From the NCBI GenBank assembly GCA_036898135.1, contig CM072522.1:34988313-35052312 (forward strand): DNA of 64,000 nucleotides, given 5' to 3'. The stretch is from Oncomelania hupensis. Its lineage: Eukaryota; Mollusca; Gastropoda; Littorinimorpha; Pomatiopsidae. A model generated the notes under the pieces. The model saw only the letters and a list, made by a program, of their open reading frames with translations, ran no database searches and was not told where the DNA came from. Below, piece after piece: positions 33,701 through 45,143 of the stretch (its first letter is position 1; every line of letters begins with the position of its first letter). The position numbers and the translations under genes are program-made.

Positions 33701-35597
33701 AGGCCACTTAACTGACGGCGCTGCCATTCGGCGACAAATACATGCACATACAAAGTTTCAATTTCCTCAATAATTTCATTCACACATTCACTCACAGTGC
33801 CCCTCTTTTTAACTTTGTCCATTCAGCTGGACTTCCCTTCCTTCACATGCATCCATTTTGCCCACCCCACAGTTGACTCTAGTCTCCTCTCAAGCACACT
33901 TACAAGCTTTTCTTTCACTTGCTCAGTCCCCACACAATCTGCATTTTCACTCCACACATTCAAGATTCGGCAAGTCCACAAATGCACAGACGCTCTCTTC
34001 CAGCATCTCTCGTACTCTGCTGAAACATGGTGCGAGTCTGTTCAATGTTTGCAACTTTAGTTTTGTATTCAGGCAAACCTCACACAGACATTGCCTGAAT
34101 TTGGCCTTTCTCACGGAAGCCACATTCCTGGGCTTGAGACGATAAAAATGTCTCAGAGAAATCTTGTGGTCAGCGTGCATCCGCAGGACGTCCTGGTGCA
34201 GATCGCACACGGGCCTCATGAGTTGTCGTGTGCGTGACGCTTTGCAGGGGTCTGGATGGATAGTACCTGGCAAAAAGCAAACAAAATAGTTTTTAGAATT
34301 GATTTCAAGACCAGAAATTCAAGACACAGTATGCCCCTAAAAATAACAAATAAATGAACAGGAATTGTTTTTGTTAAAAAAAAATTGCCAGATACCTGAA
34401 CACGAGCTGATTGGTCTGATTGACCGTCCTCCTCTTGTAGAGGTCCGTGTTCTTCGTTTTGAGGTAGCGACGCGAAAATCCATTTTCCTGCGTCCCACAT
34501 GGCCTCTGAGAGTCTCCGTTTGTAGCTCAGGGTCCCCTTGTCCCTCTTTCCATGGAGGTCCTCCACATGCTGACGCATGTCCGCTCCTGAATGCTTCTTA
34601 GGCGCTTTGAAGCAAACGTTCAGCTCCTTGAGGGTTTGTCGGGTCTTCCTCCCTGAAATCATGCAAACAAATAATCAGCATTAGAAAACACATAAATACC
34701 TGCATGGGCACAATACCTAAATTGTCACAAAAATGCCTACAAAAGTTCATATATTCAATGAAAAGATTACTGCCCACAAGTTTTAATTTAAAAGCAACAG
34801 GAAAACATAACTAACCTGAAAACTTGAGGAGTCCTTTGTAGAGGAAGGCCAACTTTGACCCCTTCGCCTTTATTAATGCCCTGACTCTGGCGACAGCCTT
34901 CCTGTAGGCAGCTTGGGTGGGGTATGGGGTGCTGTTGGCCAGTGTTGCCTCCTGCTGACTGTTGGCCGGTGTCCCCTCCTCCTGGTGCCGCTGTTCGATC
35001 TGTTTCTCCTCTTTCTTTCTGTAATAATATTTCAGCTGCTTTTCGTTGTCTCTCCGCTTCTTCTGGGATGTTCGGTTCTTCCGATGCGTCTGAACGTACA
35101 CTCTGTTCTTCTCCCTCTTCTTCGACTCTTCCTCTGCAGTTTGGCGTTCCTTGGGGCGGCGTGATGCTGTGTTTTCACTCTCTCGATTTCTTTCTTGCGC
35201 TGCAACATACACAGACTAAGATTAATACAAGACCAAACTCCCCACCCCCACCAAAAAAAAATTAAAAATTAATAAAAAAAACACAAAAAGAACTGTGACA
35301 CGGCGATGGTGTTTTTGAGCTTAAAACTTTGTTGAGCTCATGAATAAAAAAAACAACCAATTGCTTATAACATAAATGTGCAACACTTACTAGTAGAGCT
35401 GTTGTCTTTGACGGTTCAGTTCCCTGGTCTTCTTCAACTCCTCTGGCGTCTTGGGTTTCAGTCTGTTTTGACGTGCCCTTTCCTTGTCAGCCTCTTTCTG
35501 CAGCTGATGTTACACCGGGTCTTTCTTCATGCACTCCCTGTACGTGTAGGCAGCATCTTTCCGCATTTGTAAGTGGCCAAGGCTTAGGACACGGTTT
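30712..35597 (-). pseudogene. DDE-like transposase joined to an OTU-type protease domain, decayed
   Basis: Spliced minus-strand gene. An N-terminal basic coiled region spans two exons (MRKDAAYTYRECMKKDP at about 35,550 and TSQKKRRDNEKQLKYYYRKK at about 35,050). A middle part at 34,660 reads LKELNVCFKAPKKHSGADMR and HVEDLHGKRDKGTLSYKRRL. A Cys/His-containing part at 34,100-34,240 has LRHFYRLKPRNVAS and CLCEVCLNTK. The putative catalytic region reads GWALVTCD at about 33,680, IIFASDGGAAQFKSK at about 33,400 and SRHGKNDWDW. An acidic linker follows (32,701-32,960). A C-terminal OTU domain has PADGNCFFSAASWLLFGD (about 31,420-31,470), ELRLRIVVEMCCHEDLFLDG and WVPNNFVPLV. OTU domains are cysteine deubiquitinases; here the nucleophile motif DGNC is intact but the His expected in NHFVPL is Asn. 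Several frameshifts and stops occur, and a 1,036-bp guest sits in an exon. The family name is unknown to me. Confidence 0.65.
31629..32664. mobile_element. 1,036-bp TAGGTA element, copy 2, 7-bp TSD
   Basis: Full-length match to 15,423-16,457, same termini. The flanks are a perfect 7-bp duplication CTTTCAG (31,622-31,628 and 32,665-32,671). Removing it with one TSD restores an open reading in the surrounding minus-strand exon (TYKDLKDKCFELGKRIR), which confirms the boundaries. Confidence 0.92.
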
Positions 35598-35751
35598 CAT
35601 CCTAACACAACCAAGTTAGAAAAATAAAATAAGTTAGCAATATATATAGCTACAGTCAAGCATCAAGTCACAGAAACCCATTATTATTCAAACATAAAAG
35701 CACGCTGTTGAACGAAATCAAAACACTGCTCAATTCATACATTTATAGTTA

Positions 35752-36225
35752 TACTATCCTATCCTATCCTGTCCCGTAACCTGAAGGTCGTAGGGGCACC
35801 ACAGATGATCGTTTAACCAGCATACTCCATCTTTCTCTGTCCTCAGCAGCCCTGATGGCTTCGCTCAGTGTCAAACCAGTCCATTCTCGAATGTTGTCCT
35901 CCCACCTCTTTCGGTCTCCCTCTTCTTCTACCTCCTTGCACTGTGCCTTGCAGAATAGTCTTTGCAAGGCCTGATGATCTGGTGACGTGGCCATACCATC
36001 GGAGTTTCCGTTTCTTCACCACTGTTAGCAGGTCATCGTGTTGTCCAATGGCTTGTGTGATGGTCTGTCGGACTTCGTCGTTGGTGATGTGTTGGGTATA
36101 GGAAATGCCCAGAAGTCTTCTGTAGCACCTCATCTCCATGCTTTGTATTCTTTGTAGGAGATCTGCTGTGAGGGGCCATGCTTCGCAAGCATATAGGAAG
36201 ATGGAGATGACATAGTTATACAGCC
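35752..36225 (-). pseudogene. LINE family B 3' fragment
   Basis: Minus reading: FLYACEAWPLTADLLQRIQS, MEMRCYRRLLGISYTQH, KLRWYGHVTRSSG and, after a short deletion, FDTERSHQG-like and DRERWSMLVKRSS. The tail TATCCTATCCTATCC is at 35,755. Very close to the 11,255 copy; 5' truncated. Confidence 0.85.
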
Positions 36226-37569
36226 ACCAATAATTAATAACAATGTTACCATCACTTGTCAACACATGCAAAACTATACTGGAGGCAAGATGCAACGTTT
36301 TCCACTCCAAATATCACTTTTAAAAAAACATTCTGCTGGCAAATGTTGAATGTGAGGATTTCAAAATTGTCCTTGTTGAAAGGCTAACTTTCAACTCAAA
36401 AAATTGAAAACATTCCCATCACACACAAAAATTAAATTTTCGAAGTGAACATTTCAAATAAAAACGTCGCAAGTAAAACAATCTCCAATTTATACAATCA
36501 TAATATACCATCAAGAATGCCACGAATGGGCCAAATTAAGCAAAAATGGACCGTAATTGGTTGAACGTGAGACTTTCCTAAATTTCCGTGTTGAAAGAAT
36601 AAGGCAAAAACTCGACACAAATCAACAAGTTAAAACTTTTATCCCCCAGAAGTATGCGGATTTGAAAGACTTTTTCATCCGAATTATATCGCTAATGGAT
36701 TAAAACTAAATCAAAATATACATGCTAGAATATCACTCCATATACCTTCAGATTTTGAGTCGAACGTGAGTTTCCGCACCTTCGAAGTCGAACATGAAAA
36801 ATGTTAAAATCCTTTCAACAAACAAACGCAGATGTCTTGTGTCTGAAATCACAAACGATGGCAGCAACCTTTGCTATGGGACGTAACTATGGTGCATCCG
36901 GTTGCATACATAAGTTGGAATTATGAAAAAATATGAATTCAAACTACTTTTCGATCGTTTGAAAAACACGTTGGTCGAACGTTAGAGCTTTCAACAAATG
37001 TTACCATCGCGTGTTTACCACATAAAACCATTTAGTTTACAAACCTATCTTAGTTCATTCGATTCAGTTTTTGCAACGGCCGGAACACGTCACAACCGGA
37101 TAGATTTACTTTGAATACAAAATTCGTCTGCTGCGTGAAAGTTGCCGTGACCCCCTTACAAAGTGTCTCACGTTCGATCACAAAAGTGTACCCCTCCTCA
37201 TTTTCGGCCTGCGCATTCTTTCCTCAAGAATTATGTATTGGGCAACGAAAATGATCCTTGGACTGTATAAAAATACCAAAACTTCCGATTATGTATATGC
37301 TGCTAAGCTTTGCCGGCGATTTACTCGGAACATAATGAAAGTGTCCATTTTTAATGGCGGCTTTTAGTGCGAGATTTTGTCTTCAAATGCCTGCGTCTTC
37401 AACATCGTTCATCAGAAGTGAATGGAATTATTTCAGTTACTAGATTCATCCACACATTTCACGGAAACTCAACCCATTGTTTTGAACAGATCATTTTTAT
37501 TTGGCATCAGATCAAAGCACATGATGTCATGCACACCTTCAGTCACTTAGTCACATATAAAATGCAAGT

Positions 37570-40002
37570 CCTTGAAGGCCTTGTCTACAGCACCAACAAG
37601 ACCCAAGAGGAAGTGGGCATTGCAGTGCAAGAATTCCAGGTTGTCTTCAGACTGCAAGAGGTCCTTCTGGTTTCATTCAGCTGTCTGTCAAATGCCTTCA
37701 TGAAAGCTGCCCTGTCGCTCATCAAGGCACTGAGTCGCTGGAGGAGCTCAGTAAATATGATGTGCTGCTGATCGATGTCATCCTCAAAGACAAGCGAAAG
37801 TTCCTCCAATAGACTGACGGCAATATCCACTAGTGTTGTGGCATTCTCTGATGCAACAACTTAAAAGCCACAGGCAAGGTTAGAGCCATCATCGAGAGTC
37901 ACTTGGTGGCCCACCACTTCCTTTCCTCCCTTTGTGGTGCCGTCAGTGTGAAGATCAAAGTGTTTGGATTCCAAAATGGCATCTGCAACTTGTATTTTGC
38001 TCAATGCATGCCCAATATCTGTAAAACGAAGGGCACTTCTTGCAGAGGGCAAATCAACCTCTGGTATATGGGCATTCAGGATGTGTCTACAGACAGCATC
38101 AATGATTTGGCCACACTTTTCTGATGATACATCTAGCTGACCAACCATCTCCATGATTACAAGTTTCGCACTGTCCAAGAAATAGCCTGTAGTAGGATTT
38201 TTCAGGCGAATTATGCGCTGCCTTTCCAACTGTTGGGCTTGATCATCAGTGACCTTTTGCAGTTCCCGTATTTCCGCCTTCAAAGGTCTCAACTGCTGAA
38301 GCTGTGCTTTGGACTTGGACTTAGCAGTTTGAAGATTTTTTATTTTTCGGCGAAGTGTTCTTACACCAGTTGTACAGCACCCATTTTTATGGGCCTCAAT
38401 GGAAGCTTTCATTCTTCGTAGTCCTTGTTCCTGCCGCTTCAATTTTTTATAATAGTTGGAAGCCTTTTGCTGACGAAGACGCTCTTTGGAAATTTGAAGA
38501 GTTGCTTTTGTGGTTGCTAGTTCTTCCATCAAGTGTCTGGTGAGTTGTGTCTGATTCTCAAGCTCTTGTTCTTTCAGTTTCAACTGCTTGTTGCTTTCTT
38601 TGAGCTGCTCTTGTATGATGGTGATAACATCATTTCTCTCTACTAATTCTAACTCAGTTTCCTGCAATCTGCATCATAGTCATGCCTGTACTCTCTCTGA
38701 TTTCGCCAACTTCAGGGTCTTACTACTGTGCAAAGCAGCTGGAGACGCTACAAACAAGGAGGCCTTCGAACAAGTGGAGAGAAATTGGGACTTTCTGACA
38801 AGAGCATGTCACGTTTCTCTTGCCCGTTGATGCGATGCCCACTCTTGCTCAGGGTACGGTATCTAGAATAGATGTTTTTCAGCTTGATGTTCAGCTGTTG
38901 ATCACTCAAGTGCTCCAGCTTTGCGCCAGTGCAGGCAAGAAAGTGGCGACATTTAGAAGTGGTGGTTTAGCTTCCAACATTTCTGGTCTGAACAAATGTT
39001 CTCTCCTGACACCATGTTGAGAAAGATGTACACCAACATTTTTTGATGCAATTTGAAGTCCAATGTCTATTTCTAAAAATGCACTCAAGCCTTCATCATC
39101 CATGCGCACTGCAGACTTCATGATGGTTTCAGTTTGATTTCTCAAACTGTGTCCTTGCAATGGATCTCCCTCCACAATTAGAAAGTGTTCAACATCAGTC
39201 CCAGGTTTTTGTGTCTCCACACGCAGCAGTTCAAGTTTCAGGGCTAACTTGTTGGTGAGGGGAAGACGATCAATTTTCATCGGAGCACCTCTTCCCTTTT
39301 GGAGAAATGCCTGCTTCATTCTCTGGAAGTGTGGATTATCTGAAAAGAAAAGAAACAAATACTTAGTTTGTGACCAAAAAGTGTGTGTAGCTATATCATG
39401 TACTAAAAATGAAAATACAATAAAACAGTGTATGTGTGTAGATTATGGATATGGATTAAAAACAATTATATAATGTTAAAACAACGATTAAGTCAATAAA
39501 ATCGGGGAAAGCAAGGCGTTTTTTCGATGTATACACACACGATACCACGCCCGAGCAAGCCTACCCTGTACGAACAGCCTCGAAAGGCAACTTCCGGTTT
39601 AGAACTAAAATTTTCTTTCCTATAATTCTTAACCATGCCCCTCCCCCCCCCCCCCAAAAAAAAAAACAAACCAAATTATAATGAAACTGTAAAATAACTA
39701 TCAAACTTCCCACTGGTAATATTTTAACTCCAGTTAACCTCGTGAAAAAAAATACATCTAGCATGGAACTACACAGCCCCTTCAACACGTGTAGTGGTGT
39801 AGTGGGTCTCAGTGACCCCTTACTTCAAAGGTCGATAAATTTCATTAATCTTCTAAATTACCTAAACTAACAAATATAATTAATTGCCCAGTACGTTAAA
39901 CATTCAGAAAACTCGGTACTTACCAAGACTGGACTTGATCTTCATGACAGATTGGTTAAAAATTGCATCGCGTCTGAGCGTACTTTTTCCTTTGTCCGCC
40001 AT
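37570..40002 (-). pseudogene. Coiled-coil transposase-like gene, interrupted
   Basis: Exon 1 (39,924-40,002) starts ATG: MADKGKSTLRRDAIFNQSVM. Donor GTAAGT joins in phase to exon 2 at 39,339 (NPHFQRMKQAFLQKGRGAPM). A long coiled coil follows (about 38,100-38,660: QLKLKEQELENQTQLTRHL and similar). Then come AILESKHFDLHTDGTTKGGK (about 37,930-37,990), and VASENATTLVDIAVSLLEEL and LMSDRAAFMKAFDRQLNETR (about 37,630-37,840). After one more frameshift, EFLHCNAHFLLGLVGAVDKA follows. The D in HTDGTTK and SDRA are candidate metal-binding residues of a DDE domain. Defects: a frameshift near 38,935, stops near 38,738 and 37,861, a frameshift near 37,650, and the C-terminus lost at the 30-bp TIR of the neighbouring element. 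I have seen this architecture in invertebrate repeat proteins but cannot name it. Confidence 0.6.
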
Positions 40003-40324
40003 TGTGAAAGTTGATCGGAACTTTCAAAAGTAGCCCTATAGTGCTTCGTTTTGATTGGCGCGCGCCGCGTCAGGACGAAAGCCACATGATAGTTTCACAT
40101 TTTGTTAAAATCGGTAAAAGCACAGCTTTAAAACGCCCTGATTTTATGTATGATTCGTTTAGTACTTAAAAACTTATAAAGGTTTAAAAATGATGTGAAA
40201 GTTTACCCTGGATTTAAGTCAAGTAAACTACATTTGTTTTGGTATAAAATTATACGTGACTAAAAAGGGGACTTTGCCGGGTCTAACCTACATAATTTGC
40301 ATACTATGAATGAAGTTTGGGCAC

Positions 40325-40490
40325 GGAATTAGAAGAAGAAGAGGGATAGTAGATTGATAGAACAGACTAGACAGAAAAAAAAAAAGAGCGACAGAAAGAG
40401 GAAATTACTATTTCAAGAAAGTGGGGATACTATTTATTACTGAAAGAAGAATCCACGGCATCCCCTCGGGGGAGCGAGCTTGCATACACA
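40325..40490 (-). repeat. Dispersed repeat R1, partial copy
   Basis: Contains GATAGTAGATTGATAGAACAG, the AAGAAAGTGGGGATACTATT block and the CATCCCCTCGGGGG end, as in 6,222-6,765. Confidence 0.6.
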
Positions 40491-40550
40491 CTGGTACCAT
40501 AATTATGTAATACATAACAAATGTAATAAAACGATGTACTAGTGTAAAGG

Positions 40551-43500
40551 CTATGTTGTACAAGAAGTTTTAAGCCCCTTTCTCAAGCCTTTGGCAGACA
40601 CAGATGTACTTGACTTGTGTTGCTCCATCTTCTTCTTGCACTCGTGATGCACTCTGATTTTGAAATACAGGTGCAAAACAGATTTTAGAACACACTCTTT
40701 GCAGTCATCATCAACTTCACACTCGGCAGTTATGTTATTAAAAGCAGACAACGCCTCTGCATCTTGGCAGCACAAAGATATGAATTCATCTCTGAAATTG
40801 CCACTTCGTTCTGTCGTCAGCACAGTACTACACTTCATTTCAAGAAGAATAAAGAATTCCTTTGGGGTCTGTTTGAGGAAAAGCAGACCTCCACGGTTTA
40901 GTGTTTTTGTCATTCTGCTGTCGTCGTCCTCTTCTTCTTGAGAGAACAACTCGAGGCACTGCAGCTTGTCTTCTTTTTGATCAGTATTTTTCAGTCTCAG
41001 CCACCTTTGTTTTAGTTTCTGTACAATACTGCCCCCTAGGTAGTAAACAATGTCCTTCACTTCTTCTGACAGGTCATCCTGTGTGATGTCTTTAGGTTGT
41101 GGCGGTTCAACACTCTTTATGGGATAGTTTTGTTCCAGCATATTTTGGAACAGCCGCATACACAGCCACATTGCAATCTGGGGTGACCTTGCGAGTTCAC
41201 TCAGAGGGCCAATGTCAGTGACCACACTCTGCATGAATTTAGCCCATGCCTTCTCTCTGGTTGGGCCTGCAAGTCTTCCGCAAGGTACCAGGCACTTGTT
41301 CAGAAATGACACTGCTTTCATGATGTCTGATCCTGGGGGAAAAAAAGTACCAATAAGACAAAAGACAAGGTGCAGACAAGTTCAGCTATCACTTGATTAC
41401 CACTTTATCACCATTTTATTTCACAGTTTATTTACAAGTAATTCTATAACTATATTATTCACTCTTGCAGAAATGTATGACTCTATGAGCATGTTACATG
41501 ACACCATGTGTCACAGGAATCAGTAAGGCTGCTTCTTTTTTTTTCTTCTATGTAGCCAATAGTTGGGGCAATAGGCTCCATTAACAAATAAATGCTATTT
41601 CAACAAAACAAAAACTGATGTATTAAAATTAAAGCATATCTTGCTAATATGTAAAACTTAGAAGAAAAGATTAAAATTTTAAGTCAAAACTGAAACTTTT
41701 TATCTGTTTAATTTTCCGGCTGGGGGCATTAACCCCCAGGTAATCTAAACAATACAGAAAAAAAATTAAAAAAAATATTGCAACAAACATGTAAAATATT
41801 TATTTCTGAAGTCTCATGCAACAGCTACTTTTTTAATGTGGCTTGCTGCACATGGTATGCAAACCTTAAAATACACATATTCCAAAATTAATTATTATGC
41901 AAAATTAAAAACAAAAAGTAAAATCTGTACTTATTTAGAACAAAAGTTTGGTCATATGCTAAACTCTGCTTGGTCCTTTTGCAATTGCTGTACAAAAATT
42001 ATTGGCCCTCTTATTTAACACGCAGAGAATGTTTTATTATAGAGTCTGAGCAAGTGGGGCTGAATCATAGAACTTCATCAAGATTGCAGTTTCATGGCTG
42101 AATGGCCCACGGAGTATATTACTCACTGTTAACCTACCTGTTACGTCCTTAAAAATCTCTTCACCGCCTGCAAAAGGACAGCCTGTAGCCATTTTCATGC
42201 ACATACTTTGTACAACTTGTAGTGTCACCTGAAAAAAATAAAATGTAGAAAATGTATGAAAATCTAGAAACTATTTATTCATTGCTTTAGGTCCAGCAGA
42301 TTACATAGTCATATATCAGGACCACAATCCCCCGTCTGTATGTATGACCCAAAAATCAATCAACCCAAATAGTAATATTGAAGGCGCTACATGCGGGGGA
42401 TGTTGAGTCTATGAATAATCAAATTTATGGAACCCTCGTTTTATTATTTTGATGAATAAAATTAGCAGGCAAAATTCATGGCACATGCAACGCACTTAAA
42501 ATTTATTAAAAAGAGAGGGCATATTTCAAAGGCTTTAGGGCCTACTAAAAAAACAAATAAAACTATATAAAAAAATAAAACACAAATGCAATTACAAAAC
42601 AGTAACAAACACATAAAATGCCTAAACTGCCAAATATAACTTTCATAGGGTGCCTTAGTGACCATTTAGCAGAATGCGTCCGAAACTAGCAATTCAATTC
42701 AAGAAGTCCTACACACAGATGGGGAGTGTCAGAAAATAAAAGACTTTCAAGAAAAAAGAAGAGGGATGGTAGATCAATGGAACAGACTAGATAAAGATAG
42801 AAATTTAAAAAAAAAGATAGAGCAACAGAAAGATGAAATTGTAAGCTCACTAAATTTCCAGAAAGTGAGGATAATATTTATACTGAAGAAGAACTCCCCA
42901 GCATCCCCTTGGGGGAATCTAGAACTAGAAGCAACTGAAGGAGACATGCAATATTTACTGCTATTTTGTTTGTTTAGCTTTATCATGTATAACCACATGT
43001 ACCAACACAAACTTAGCCTCTAGAGAAAGAATGATAAATCAGGGCTTCCAATGGTCTGAGATAAAAAAGGAGGAAAATGACCGAGTGACGAGGTCACGAG
43101 CGCACGACCCCAAACACTGTCACAACACTGTCTGCTATAAAAGAAACAATTTTATTAGTGAGAATGAAGTAGAAGAAAGAAAATAAGTGATTTACAAAAG
43201 GTTTGATGCAAGGTCTCACATGAATAGAGAATAATTAAGGCAAATATGGAATTTACCACATTTTAACGATCTTAATTGCTTCATATCTTAAAAGCAAAAA
43301 CTGAAGAAAAAAAATGGAATGTTCAGCAAAAAGTGACTTACCAAAATCTGCAATTAGAAGATATTTTTCTTGTGCAGCTGACTTAGTAAAACCACAATGA
43401 ATTCAGAATACAATACAGAATACAATCCTCACTAGCAAGTCACTCATGGTCTACTCTGTTAGTGTTACATAGAATGTTCATAATATTAAACTACTCCTAC

Positions 43501-44795
43501 TAGTTCTGCTTTTACAAAAAATTATGGTCAAATGCATACACAGTTATGGTGATGAAAAATGGTTTTGCACCTTTTAGGCCATCAGTAGTAGGAAAGGCAT
43601 TTGGCAGTGAAACAAGTCTAAATTTTCGCTTTTTAAAAATGTTTTTCTAGTCGGCAGGAAAAGATAAGGTTGCAAACACAAATGTATGTACACAGATCCA
43701 TGCTCATCGCACAACATAAAGTAAGCTACTGTGCAAGTTGAAAACTGTCAGCTCACTTTCTTGAAATGGGACTAAAGAAGCTCCCAATAGATGACTGTTT
43801 TTTGTGTTGATTTGTCTTGAGGTGATTTTCAAGTGCAATCCTGCCTTTTGATCCGTAATTGATTTTGTTCGAGCACAAGACGCAAAACGCGTGTCCGACA
43901 CGTGGAATCTTTCGGATATGTTGACTCAATTTTTCTTCTTCTACCTCCACCTCCATCCAGTCCCATCTCCACTTGTTTTTGCAAGAAACATCGTCAAACT
44001 TTTGGCCGCGTTGAACAAAAATTCGACCCGCCATTTTTGCCTATTCGCAAACAGAACGATGATCCATTTCCAGTCTTCGAAACCAGCCAATTACAGATCA
44101 ACCAAACTGAGACTGTGTTACGGATATTTTGGAGCCCCTATGAAATTTTTACCTCGGCAGTTTTCTACGGCGGAACTTTAAAATTTTTCGGCTGAAATTT
44201 TTTTTAAATGGCGGAAATTCGCCGAACGGCGGAAGATTGGAAGCCCTGATAAATAGCTGTTTTTTTTTTCAATACCAAAAGTTGTCAGATGCATGTTTAT
44301 AACCTAAGATTTAAGACTCAAGTTAGTAAAACTCACCTCTTTCATTGGCAATTTCTCAGAGCTTGACTGTTGCACTTTAGATTCACCGCAAAGTCCGTCA
44401 AAATAATCCTCCTGAAAATAAATAAAATTTAAAAACAGCACTTGAAATAAACCCATTACTTTTTTGCAGTTCATCAAGCTAGCATTATATTTAAAAAAAA
44501 TAAATAAATAAAATAAAATAAATGTGTTAGTTTGTGCCGCAACACGCCAACAGATCAATTCACACAAATGAATTGGTGAGATCGCACAGTCAGTGTCACT
44601 GAGTTGCATTTTCTTTGACCTTGATTCGTATTTAAATAAACTAATCCCTGGGAAAAAAAACCACGTCTTGTGCGTTAAAAATAAAGTTACAGGTTATTTT
44701 TGTACAGCTTTTCTGTTAAAAAAACAACAACAAAATCGTCATAAAAAGCCTGCTTTTACCTGCAAAATTTCGTCCACGTTTAACTGAGAAGCCAT
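40551..44795 (-). CDS. Four-exon gene of unknown function, 327 aa, reading frame intact
   Basis: Exons (minus): 44,760-44,795; 44,337-44,411; 42,138-42,228; 40,551-41,332. All junctions are GT-AG with phases 0, 0 and 1 that join exactly. The protein starts MASQLNVDEILQ / EDYFDGLCGESKVQQSSSEK, continues VTLQVVQSMCMKMATGCPFA, then SDIMKAVSFLNKCLVPCGRL. The long last exon has DLSEEVKDIVYYLGGSIVQK, an acidic FSQEEEDDDSRM and a basic end (KKKMEQHKSSTSVSAKGLRK). The VYYLGGSIVQK...LHLYFKIRVHHECKK pattern resembles C-terminal parts of several invertebrate transposon-derived proteins. The upstream 250 bp is CpG-containing and may be the promoter. Intron 2 holds a hAT-like element and R1 sequence. A CAGACCTG-type element terminus lies 336 bp upstream, so the gene may belong to a mobile element. 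Confidence 0.7.
42600..42925 (-). repeat. Dispersed repeat R1, partial copy in intron 2 of the four-exon gene
   Basis: CATAGGGTGCCTTAGTGACC, GACTTTCAAGAAAAAAG, TAAATTTCCAGAAAGTGAGG and CAGCATCCCCTTGGGGG match the R1 copies at 6.2 and 56.2 kb. Confidence 0.65.
43040..44248 (-). mobile_element. CAGGGCTTCCAAT hAT-like element with 6-bp TSD, zinc finger only
   Basis: The termini CAGGGCTTCCAAT and ATTGGAAGCCCTG are exact inverted repeats. The flanks are ATAAAT on both sides (43,034-43,039 and 44,249-44,254). It holds the finger ORF at 43,753-44,034 and no catalytic core. It sits in intron 2 of the four-exon gene. CAGGGCTT also starts the hAT2 terminus at 45,896, suggesting related families. Confidence 0.85.
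43753..44034 (-). pseudogene. N-terminal zinc-finger fragment of a hAT transposase
   Basis: The 93-aa ORF MAGRIFVQRGQKFDDV is followed by WRWDWMEVEVEEEKLSQHIR and a finger: AFCVLCSNKINYGSKGRIAL then ENHLKTNQHKK. Spacing is C-x2-C and H-x5-H. It ends shortly after, with no core. It resembles the finger that normally precedes the domain seen in hAT2 (46,332-48,499). Confidence 0.7.
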
Positions 44796-45130
44796 TGCAA
44801 ACCAAAACCGGAAGTGAAGCGCCTTTTTAACTCGAATTGTGACGAATCGCATCGCTTCGCGAGCAGAGAATTGAAGAGTCGCTCGCAAAGCCAGCCTCCC
44901 AGAGTGATCTAATTCCGTGGTTTGGGTGTGTGTGCATGGAATTTTCCGACGTAACCCCAAGCGCCATTCCCGTTTTACGGCTAGCGGCAAGAGACGGCCG
45001 GAGGCAAAATCACTGTCGGTATGCTCTTTTGTGTACACGCGCTTCTATCTTACACAAAATACAAACAGTCGGACAACACAACACAATAGAGGGATAATAA
45101 AGCTTTATAGTGCACTAATTTACTAAATGA

Positions 45131-45143
45131 AAACGTAATGGTA
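45131..45143 (-). mobile_element. Terminus of a CAGACCTGCCTACC element inserted in hAT1
   Basis: GGTAGGCAGGTCTG-like end abuts hAT1 exon sequence (GAGAGAGATGCACT), cutting it. This is the same terminus as at 22,450 and 27,142. The partner terminus was not found in the window, so the element's extent to the left is unknown. Confidence 0.6.

Larger units (their letters stand above)
29846..37553 (-). mobile_element. Large TIR-bounded DNA transposon with a transposase/OTU gene
   Basis: A perfect 30-bp inverted repeat bounds it: TGACTAAGTGACTGAAGG inward at 29,846-29,875 and its complement at 37,524-37,553. Nine copies of a subterminal motif, GGTCGAACGTGAGACTTTC-like, lie within about 0.55 kb of the left end and 1.2 kb of the right end, in both orientations. 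Between them is one decayed minus-strand multi-exon gene (30,712-35,597). Flanks on the element's own strand read TATGTG before and CATGTG after, a possible 6-bp TSD with one mismatch. It hosts two later guests (31,629-32,664 and 35,752-36,225) and itself interrupts the coiled-coil gene at 37.6-40.0 kb. The boundaries are seen; calling it one element is inference. Confidence 0.65.
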
